Assembly: GCA_905116865.2 (NCBI GenBank)
Contig: CAJHNH020002057.1
Location: forward strand, 1,332,144-1,396,143
Direction of reading: 5' to 3'
Length of the DNA: 64,000 bases
Origin: Candidula unifasciata
Lineage: Eukaryota > Mollusca > Gastropoda > Stylommatophora > Geomitridae
The stretch's first letter is position 1, and each line of letters opens with the position of its first letter. Both the position numbers and the translations under genes were made by a program. Under the pieces are notes generated by a model. The model was not told where the DNA came from. It searched no databases and saw nothing but the letters and a program-made list of their open reading frames with translations. Shown in pieces: positions 56,230 through 64,000 of the stretch.

Positions 56230-57365
56230 AATCAAGACATCCGCTAAGGAAGATGGGGTCATCTATCGGTATGCCCTAATTAAGACATCCGCTAAGGAAG
56301 ATGGGGTCATCTATCGGTATGCCCTAATTACGACACCCGCTAAGGAAGATGGGATCATCTATCGGTATGCCCTAATTACGACATCCGCTAAGGAAGATGG
56401 GATCATCTATCGGTATGCCCTAATCAAGATATCCGCTAAGGAAGATGGGGTCATCTATCGGTATGCCCTAATCAAGACATCCGCTAATGGAGATGGGATC
56501 ATTTATCGGTATGCCCTAATTAGACAACCGCTAAGAAAGATGGGATCATTTATTGGTATGCCCTAATCAAGACATCCGCCAAGGAAGATAGGATCATCAA
56601 TTGATATGCCCTAATCAAGATATCCGCTAAGGAAGATGGGATCATCTATCGGTATGCCCTAATTAAGACATCCGCTAAGGAAGATGGGGTTATCTATCGG
56701 AATGCCCTAATCAAGATATCCGCTAAGGAAGGGATCATCTATCGGTATGCCCTAATCAAGATATCCGCTAAGGAAGATGGGGTCATCTATCGGTATCCCC
56801 TTAACATTAAGAAGACATCTATCGCCCTAATTACGACATCCGCTAAGGAAGATGGGATCATCTATCGATATGCCCTAATCAAGACATCCGCTAAGGAAGA
56901 TGGGATCATCTATCGATATGCCCTAATCAAGACATCCGCTAAGGAAGATGGGATCATCTATCGATATGCCCTAATTACGACATCCGCTAAGGAAGGGATC
57001 ATCTATCGGTATGCCCTAATCAAGAAGATCCGCTAAGGAAGATGTGGAAGTCATCTATCGATTATGCCCTAATCAAGACATCCGCTAAGGAAGATGGGAT
57101 CATCATTTATCGGTATGCCCTAATTAAGACATCCGCTAAGAAAGATGGGATCATTCTTGTTTAGTTATGCCCACATAATCAACATCACATCCGCCACTTC
57201 CCATGACTTTAGGTACCCACTTTAAGTCTGGGTCGATCAGTCAAGGAGATTATTGATCCAAGTCTATGCAGTATCAAGATATCCGCTAAGGAAGATGGGA
57301 TCATCTATCGGTATGCCCTAATCAAGACATCCGCTAAGGAAGATGGGATCATCTATCGATATGCC
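56230..57365. repeat. 48-bp minisatellite, about 21 copies, with an embedded SINE piece
   Basis: Unit GACATCCGCTAAGGAAGATG plus 'ggatcatctatcggtatgccctaatcaa'. Copies with a six-base deletion ('ggaagggatc') recur. At about 57166-57270 the array is interrupted by a family B-like segment, then two more units follow. The first 11 units stay in one frame (16 codons each), giving an artefact ORF to 56566. Confidence 0.95.
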
Positions 57366-57399
57366 CGGTGTGCCATGCTGTAAAAATAAATTGTAAGAA

Positions 57400-57712
57400 A
57401 AGTAAAGGACTCTGTACACGTAAGTGGCGCATCGAGTATACGATGCTAGACATTCCTGTAGAATTAGATTAATCATCTTTCCCATTGCAACATTGGGTGG
57501 ACAGGTACAACATCACAGCTACGCGCCTTTACTTCTAAGAATATCCATGACTTTTCAAGAGCCTGGTACCTAGTAAAGACACTTGAAATAGTCTGGGTCG
57601 ATCTGGGGAGTCAAGGAGATTATTGAAAACAATCCAAGTCTATGCAGTATCGAACCCAAGACATCTTGACCGGAGGTGGAGCGTTTAGCCTCTACGCCAC
57701 CATGGCTCCTTG
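57400..57712 (-). repeat. Family B SINE variant
   Basis: 'Agtaaaggactctgtacacg' at the left; 'tctgggtcgatctggggagtcaagg' and 'cagtatcgaacccaagaca' (reverse B-box) then 'gcgtttagcctctacgccaccatgg' (A-box) at the right. Its middle segment matches the piece embedded in the neighbouring array. Confidence 0.8.
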
Positions 57713-57948
57713 TTGATTTTTAAATCAGTAATGATTAATCTATTGCTTCACATCCTTCATTAAAATAGTAATGCCCAGCCTATCTAGTGTATAATTTGTC
57801 TCAGTTTGCGAATGCCGCTGATCTTTCCAGTAGCCACCGTGTCCTTCAATGCCTTTCTACTCACATGGTGACCTGACAGCGCCATCTTTCTTACAGTGTG
57901 TGAAAGTTATATGCAGTTTAATGAGAATCTTGGACTTTCTGTCTAGGA

Positions 57949-58124
57949 CAGTTTTTCCCAAACTTTTCTTAGTCGCGGGGCCTTTTTTTTTTTTTTTTTT
58001 GAATTAAAATTGTTCCACGGCGCCCTAACCTAAGTAAAAGTATGACTATTTGTATGTAAGGTGTATCTATGAATATTTCGCGGCGCCCCCAGGGGCGCCG
58101 CGGCACACAGTTTGGGAATCACTG
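57949..58124. mobile_element. hAT-type MITE, 176 bp, with 8-bp target duplication
   Basis: Terminal repeats CAGTTTTTCCCAAACT and (reversed) CAGTGATTCCCAAACT; subterminal GC-rich palindromic parts ('gcggcgcccccaggggcgccgc'). GTCTAGGA flanks both ends (57941-57948 and 58125-58132). Length and 8-bp duplication are diagnostic of hAT non-autonomous elements. Confidence 0.88.
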
Positions 58125-58225
58125 GTCTAGGACATGGGAGTGTTGGAAGAGGAACATGGCAGACTAACTGCCCCGCATGTGAACGCCACCGTTCTATGAA
58201 TGTAGATTTTTTAAATAGTAAAAAG

Positions 58226-58455
58226 TAAATGACCATTTCCCACGCCAGCTGGAGTATTGGGCATATAGGGCTAGACCTATATTTCATAGACCAATCGGTA
58301 CTCAATGAGTAATGTAGTCACACCTTTGCTTCCCATGACTGCACCTGGTACCAATTCAAGGCTGGATCGACCTGGAAGCTGGAAAAGAGCCTGGTTCCGA
58401 CAGGACCTGAAGCCACGACCTTCTGGTCAGCAGGTGAGCGTCTAGCCGCAGGGCT
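58226..58455 (-). repeat. Family B SINE, diverged
   Basis: 'Agtaaatgaccatttcccacgcc', 'ctagacctatatttcatagaccaatcgg', 'aaggctggatcgacctggaag', 'gtgagcgtctagccgc'. Confidence 0.75.
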
Positions 58456-58469
58456 GATTTACTTGATGA

Positions 58470-58680
58470 TAATGCCGACGTGGTGTGCGATCGGTTGGAC
58501 AGAGCAACAGAATAGACAGAACTGGGACAGAAGTCGCACTTGGCCTCCGTCATCTGGATTTCTAAGCCTCCTCAAATACTTATAGAAGTCCACGTAAAGA
58601 ATCCCAGCCTTCACCAGGATCTGAACCCGAGATTTCCAGCACTCGAAGCAGACGCCGTGCCTCAGGACCACTCAGGAATG
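58470..58680 (-). repeat. Family F SINE fragment
   Basis: 'Gaagtccacgtaaagaatcccagccttcaccaggatctgaacccgaga' and 'ctcgaagcagacgccgtgcctcaggacca' match the head half of 296-692 and 5296-5690. Confidence 0.6.
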
Positions 58681-59364
58681 CCATTTCGGTTAAATGTATC
58701 GTATTCGTGTTGGGAAGTTGCTAATGACCACGATACTTCCGTTGTCGATTTTCTGTCGTCATTTATATTGTCAGAAAGAATACAGGTGCCGGGAAAACCC
58801 AGTTGATGAATTCCCTATTATGTTAGACTATTTTAAGAACCACCTAAGTTGGTTTTCCCGAAAAGAAATTTCAATCCAGAAACCATGAGTTGTAAACCCC
58901 TTTGGCTCAGTACTATGGATATCGCAACCATTCGGTCTTGATTCCATGATAGATACCGTAAATCTTGGAAATATGCGGCTTTTCTGCCTTCAACCGAGCT
59001 CCCGAGCATGAACTCGGACCACAAGGAGTTAGTCACCCGGTCGTCGCGCAGCTGTTTTCTGTTTGGATTCCTAGCTGTCTGCACATCTGCATTTTATAGC
59101 CTATGTTCAGGACTTGTTTAATATTGTGCCTAAATTTTAGAACTGACTTTCAGATGTACACTTTGTATCCCAAAGTGTGAATTAATTCCCCAACCCCAAC
59201 CCCGGTGTTGCTTTGAAAAGTATAACTTAAATTGTACACGCGCTTTCCCTCCCAGCTACTTTATGATAAAGCTGACGTGGACATGGTGAAGGCTCACTGA
59301 GATTAAATAGACAGTGCAATAAAAGTTGCTATCCATGTCATTCCCTTATGGATGCAATTTTTCG

Positions 59365-59545
59365 TTATTTGAAGCCCCACCCTGGCTTTTGCCGGCGTCC
59401 CTGAATATAGCTGGGACACAATTGTGGCCCTAACGGCTAAAAGAGGTTTCTGGGACCTCTCCACAGGTGATCCTCATCCGCATGGTGGCACTTTGTGTCA
59501 CCAGGTGTTTATCGCTTGTGTGATATCCTGGTGGGATACAAAAAG
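59365..59545 (+). repeat. Family D interspersed repeat
   Basis: 'Gaagccccaccctggcttttgccgg', 'ggtttctgggacctctccacaggtgatcctcatcc', 'ggtggcactttgtgtcaccagg', 'atatcctggtggg'. Confidence 0.75.
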
Positions 59546-59699
59546 CAAGCAAGCAATAGAAGAGACTGAGAATCCATTCACTGAAAGACTAATTCAACGG
59601 GAGTGAGTAGAGCTTCTGGAAGATATTCAACCCTTAGGGGGAAAACATAGGCCGACCTGGTTGCAGCTGGTACTTAGCCAAATTTTCAAATCAGCTAAC

Positions 59700-60642
59700 A
59701 TCCTTGGAAGGGACAGCATCGGAGAATTACTAAATGAATCATAGCACTAACAGCAGCACAGCTACAAGAACATATTAATAGACACCATTTAGAATGCGAC
59801 ACTGTGATATGAGAATCAATGTAGACAAAATAGAAGTGATGACATTCTCTAAAAAAAGTAGGAACCGCCAATATCAAAACTGATGAACACCAATTAAAGC
59901 AAGCGAAGTACTTTTTACATATCAGGAAAGCATTTTATTCTGAAGGGTTAGGTTAACCAGTCATCTCGTTATGCAATTTTTTTTGAAGCCTCACCCTAGC
60001 TCTTGTCAGGGGCCGCACTATAGCCCGGCCATAAACACGGCCTAATGGCTGATCGCGGTTTCAGGGACCTCTCCACGGTGATCCTCATCCACAGGTGGCA
60101 CTTTGTGTCATCGGGGGTTTATCGCTTGTGTGATGTCCTAGTGGGGTAAAATGTACTACTACTACTAATTCTGAAGGTGGAAGAATGAATAAAGGAATCC
60201 AACAAAGATGCAATAAAGACAATAAAGTTTTAGGCCAAATGGCACCAATTTTGAAATGCAAGCATTTGGATATGAACACTAAAAGAACACTCTTCGACAC
60301 AATATTATTACCAACGCTATGCTATCAAAGTCGCACATGGACATGTCTTCAAAATATATGGGTAAAAGTCACGAACAAAAAAAAATGAAATCTTTACGTT
60401 CTATGCTAGGTGTAACGAAGAAAGATGGACTTAGAAACGATCATTCCAGGAGGAGAGCCGACATAGAACTATTACTGAACTTTATAGGTACACAACAAAA
60501 GAAATGGTTAGGCGATCTAACTAGATTGGCATCAGTTAGGGCACCACAGAGAGAAATGTTATACATATACAACGGTAACAGACCAGGCTGAAGATGGACA
60601 GCAGAAATATCAGAGACACTGAAAAGTACTTTAAACGAAGTA
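59700..60642 (+). mobile_element. LINE fragment interrupted by a family D insertion
   Basis: MRINVDKIEVMTFSKKS (RT palm), then LKQAKYFLHIRKAF; after the insertion NKGIQQRCNKDNKVLGQM, TLFDTILLPTLCYQSRTWTC, LRSMLGVTKKDGLRND and KKWLGDLTRLASVRAP. Colinear with 28210-28960. The 3' end breaks at 60642 into a transposase fragment. Confidence 0.72.
59947..60167 (+). repeat. Family D element, complete, with 10-bp target duplication
   Basis: ATTCTGAAGG occurs at 59937-59946 and 60168-60177. This sets the element at 221 bp, from GTTAGGTTAACCAGTC to a (TAC)n-type tail. It interrupts the LINE reading frame, which resumes directly after it. No clear tRNA head is visible, so SINE status is inferred from length, tail and target duplication. 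Confidence 0.85.
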
Positions 60643-60775
60643 GTATTGCCCTTCGCAAAATTGTATCTTCCTTGCGGCATCTGGCTGTTCAGGATTTTCC
60701 TATAAGAGGTCATACGGGCGATAGGGAAATTTCAAGCAAACAGAAGGGCCCGTTCCAGAAACTCTCTCTGCCCTG
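60643..60775 (+). pseudogene. hAT/DUF4371 transposase fragment
   Basis: SSIALRKIVSSLRHLAVQDF, then PIRGHTGDRE: the 'LA.Q...RGH....GNF' region of ZMYM1/hAT-like (DUF4371) proteins. The DNA closely matches 61487-61575. Confidence 0.6.
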
Positions 60776-61099
60776 AGGCAGCGGGCATCCCAGGAGTAGA
60801 GAAAGCCAGTTGATGTTTGTTATGGTCATGCGCCCTTATGCCTGGTTTTTGGTGTAATCAAAGACCGGAACCGTTTCCTTTCCTAGAAAAAAAAAATAAG
60901 CCCAGGAAAATTCTCAGTATTAACGCGCCGGTATTTGAAACAAACATTACACCGATAATTATTTTCTATACTTTACCCGGCCAGATATAGTTTTGTGGTC
61001 AAAACAAAATGATTGTCAAGTGAAACAACGAACAATCGTGAGAATGATGGTCCTAAAAGTGAAACAGATATTCCCATACGCCTGCACAAGAAACATCTG

Positions 61100-62095
61100 C
61101 ATCTAAAAACAACTAGTCGAATGAACAAGATAGTTCAACACCTTCGCAAACTAAAGATACTAGTAAAAACAAAAAGGCCTTTTTCAAATGACTGGTGTAA
61201 CAAATTTCCTTGACTACGCATGATAAGGGGCATAATGCAGCTTTCTGTAAGATTTGTAAAGAATCATGTAACAGCAGCTGGATGATGTTTAGTTCATCAA
61301 AAATTATTTAGCTGTTATTTAAACCGGTTTCTGTACCTGGAAACATCTCGGAAATATTTATAAAAGACGAAAGTTCAAATTGTCATTCCTTGTCTCAACT
61401 CAGTGCTCTAAATGCTGGAATTCATGTTGTTGTCAGTTCACAGATTCTAAGAGAATGTACTCCATTTACATTCGTACTTTACTCCAAGTAGTATTGCCCT
61501 TCGCAAAATTGTATCTTCCATCTGGCTGTTCAGGATTTTTCTATAAAAGGTCATACGGGCGATAGGGGTAATTTCAACACACTGCTTCATGTGAGAAGTG
61601 AAGACAGTCCTGTACTGAATAAATGCCTTGAAAGAGAGAAAGCAAACAATGGATATCGCATGATATGTGCAATGAAATGTTGACCAGTATGAGTAATTCT
61701 GTTTTAAAACAACTGAATTCTAATATTCAGTCAGCGGGAAGTTCTTATCTGATGTAATGAAGAAACTGCTGATATTTCTGTTCAGGAGCAACTGTCATTT
61801 TGTTTTAGGACTATTACCAGTGACCTTCACATTCATGAATTATTTGTAGGGTTCTACTTAATAGCAGACAAACAAGCAGCCATATTTTTCAATAATATTA
61901 CAGATGCTTTTCTGCGTTCCAAACTGGCATTGGTTAATTGCAGACATCAGTGTTATGACGGCGTCTCTAGCATGGCTGGCATACACGGAGGTCTGCAAGC
62001 AAAAATATTGACGGTAGAACCTAAAGCATTCTATGTTTACTGTTTCGCTCATCCTTTGAGTTGAGTTGTTCAAGATACTTTAAAAAATATAACAG
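61100..62095 (+). pseudogene. hAT-like transposase relic (TTF-type zinc finger plus DUF4371)
   Basis: Pieces in order: FSNDWCNKFP and HDKGHNAAFCKICKES (TTF-type zinc finger; C..C pair visible), the RGH region at 61487-61575, GNFNTLLHVRSEDSPVLNKC, a DETADISVQEQLSFCFRTI-like segment reading ETADISVQEQLSFCFRTI, then KLALVNCRHQCYDGVSSMAG, and AFYVYCFAHPLS with CFAH as expected. Frame shifts and stops (near 61200, 61683, 62063) make it non-functional. Such proteins are hAT-superfamily transposases or domesticated relatives; here the decay favours a dead transposon. Confidence 0.72.
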
Positions 62096-63039
62096 GTTAG
62101 AGAAATATCTTTTTATGTAAAGCATAGCCCTTAAAGACTGGCTTTATTTCGTCAACTGCAATGTGACAATGCGTAGAACTGCGTGCTGTTTTCTAAAACA
62201 CATTTTCACTTCACATTCAACTTCTGCGTCATTCGTGAAATGTCTCCCACCAAGGTGGGTTTTCTTTGGACTAAAAACCACGTGAACACCCTATTGCAGC
62301 TGCCACAGAGTCAACTGATGCTCGCCTGTCACCTCTAATCATCTACTTCGTCCGCTGTACTGATGCGTCTATTTCAATCTCAACAAGACGACCAGATCGG
62401 ACTTTATCAACAATCGTAGAGCGTCCTTGAGACAAATTCGTTACCCAGTTATGCACCGACGTGTCAGCATAAACAGGAAGCATATCCTTAAGAAAAAAAA
62501 AAAAAAATCACACAACAGCACGCTGTTCTTTGAGGGTACACACTTCACAAGTGCAGTAGCCATTTTGTTTCTGTGTTGCAAAACATAACGCCACCTAACA
62601 AACGGAGACATAAAGTTCGATGATGCTGTCACCCAATGACACCTTTGGAAACCATCAACTATATTTTGCTGTCATCCCATAACCATTTGTGACTTACTTA
62701 TTGACTTCCCGTTTTAAGCTTACCCTAGGCATGCTAGCAGGGACAAAAGACAAGTTAACTTATGTGTAACATAAATATTTATGCATGTGGACCTACTTAT
62801 TATGTGGGCTGGCTTGATTGTCATATTTGATGTAGTCCGTTACTGGTCTGGCTCCGATCAAACTCTGTCTGAACTTCCACTGGTCCTCAGTGTTCTAGGC
62901 TGTAGAAGGTAACATTTTAACCCACATTTAAGTAGTTGTATCTGAAGTTCTTATATATTTAACTAGCATTGTTTAAAGTTAATGTTGTAGTTACACTTTT
63001 AATTGTTTGCAACACTGAGATTGTTCAGTAATCACTAAT
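62096..63039. other. Unrecognised DNA
   Basis: Could include the 3' part of the transposase relic. No terminal inverted repeat or exon identified. Confidence 0.4.
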
Positions 63040-63044
63040 GCTAA

Positions 63045-63265
63045 GTTAGGTGCATAGCCTTTACACCATGCAGCATCTTTTGCGAACCAACACTAGCTGT
63101 TTTTTTCAGTAAATGACTCACGTTGAGCCCCACTAGGACATCACATCGAGCGATAAGCACTCGGTAACACAAAATGCCACCACTCGCACGAGGATCACCC
63201 GGGGGACAGGTACGAGAGACCCCGCTCAACCCGTAGGTCGGGTTATAAAAGGTCCCCCGGTGGGG
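63045..63265 (-). repeat. Family D repeat, minus orientation
   Basis: 'Gttgagccccactaggacatcaca...gcgataa', 'aaaatgccaccactcgcacgaggatcac', and 'ggtacgagagaccccgctcaacc' are reversed family D segments. Confidence 0.7.
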
Positions 63266-63574
63266 TTTTAAAACAACAGAAAATGGCGTCCGACATTGAG
63301 TCGTGTTTTCAGTAAATACATAGCATTCTACAAAGTACGCATGGAGATAAGTAGGAAAAAAAACCAGATTAATTACAAAAAATCCATCTGATGTCAGTTC
63401 ACTAATTTACATTAAAGATAACAAGAGAGGACAAGTTAGTCAGTTCAAACATCCAGGATTTATTCTAAGTAGCCTATGGTCAAAACCAGAAATCACGTAA
63501 ATAAGTGCCCAAAGAACATCAGTCTTTGTTAAACATTAAATATTACAACCCAGTCTCAATATAGGAGGCAATTT

Positions 63575-63725
63575 TTGTTATTCAATTGAAGCCCCACCGC
63601 CGCTGTCGTCAGGAGCCCTAATATAACCTACCGGTTGAAAGGGGTTTCTGGGACTTGCGCCCTGTGGGTTCTTGTCCAAATGGTGGCAATCTGTGTCACC
63701 GGGTGTCCTGCAGGACAAACGACTG
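63575..63725 (+). repeat. Family D repeat
   Basis: 'Gaagccccaccgccgctgtcgtcagg', 'gggtttctgggacttgcgccc', 'ggtggcaatctgtgtcaccggg'. Confidence 0.7.
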
Positions 63726-63849
63726 CTTAAAGTACTAGAGATAAGTACCTCAAAAACCCAATAGGAAAACGCGGGCCTTAACATCCAAACGTGAAATGCA
63801 AGCACTTGCAAAATATTAAAAACTGTTCCCAAAATTCTTGGCATAGCAT

Positions 63850-64000
63850 ACAAAACCCACTGCTGGTTGCGTGGAGTTTTATCATGGTATGGGGCGTCGC
63901 AGGTCGATCCAGCCTAAAAGTGATACCAGGGCTGTCCTGGGTAAATAAAGACGGCCGGCGTAATGCTGACCACATTAGCCATATAGTGCTGACAACATCA
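63850..64000 (+). repeat. Family B SINE, cut by the window end
   Basis: 'Aaacccactgctggttgcgtgg', 'ggtatggggcgtcgcaggtcgatccagcct', 'gacggccggcgtaatgctgaccac' match 20165-20430. Confidence 0.75.

Overview
The window is eukaryotic, almost certainly metazoan, DNA: AT-rich, intron-rich, with very few exons in a dense background of SINEs, LINE fragments, DNA-transposon remnants and minisatellites. The one gene I can name, a BIR-domain inhibitor-of-apoptosis (IAP) protein, together with an RNase H-bearing I/Nimbus-type retrotransposon and several tRNA-headed SINE families, suggests a mollusc, probably a gastropod. That placement is inference.

Two host genes are supported, both on the minus strand. 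(1) 38108-48929: an IAP with one 2.1 kb first coding exon and six small exons whose phases join without a break into about 880 residues: acidic N-terminus, BIR1, Ser/Thr/Gln-rich linker, BIR2, UBA and a short coiled tail. The E3 RING that normally ends such proteins is missing. The reading frame stops just where a RING should begin, and the following ~100 bp look like a decayed RING. (2) 23154 down past base 1: five phase-compatible exons of an unidentified Ser-rich, low-complexity protein, dominated by a 1.4 kb exon at 6121-7544. Both ends of this gene are unresolved.

Layout: 1-23 kb is gene 2, with large repeat-filled introns holding a nearly intact I-type retrotransposon (11.4-15.4 kb), an RTE-like LINE with an internal in-frame duplication (16.1-17.5 kb) and 35-, 20- and 83-bp minisatellites. 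23-38 kb is repeat-rich: LINE and RNase H fragments, SINEs and a decayed LTR-type element with a tRNA-Pro-like primer-binding site. 38-49 kb is the IAP gene; its introns carry a 38-bp minisatellite, an old duplication and SINEs. 49-64 kb is upstream of the IAP ATG: a 1.5 kb composite minisatellite, a long palindrome, a duplicated GC-richer segment, a 48-bp array with a SINE piece inside it, a hAT MITE with a clean target duplication, LINE fragments and a hAT/DUF4371 transposase relic.

I name the interspersed families A-G for this report only. A: (GAA)n-tailed. B: tRNA-headed, the commonest. C: tRNA-headed with an AACCTTA-rich tail. D: (ACT)n-tailed, no head recognised. F: tRNA-headed. G: single copy, tRNA-headed. 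Family assignments rest on comparison of copies within this window. No prokaryotic features, CRISPR arrays or operons are present. I did not identify any genuine host tRNA or rRNA gene.
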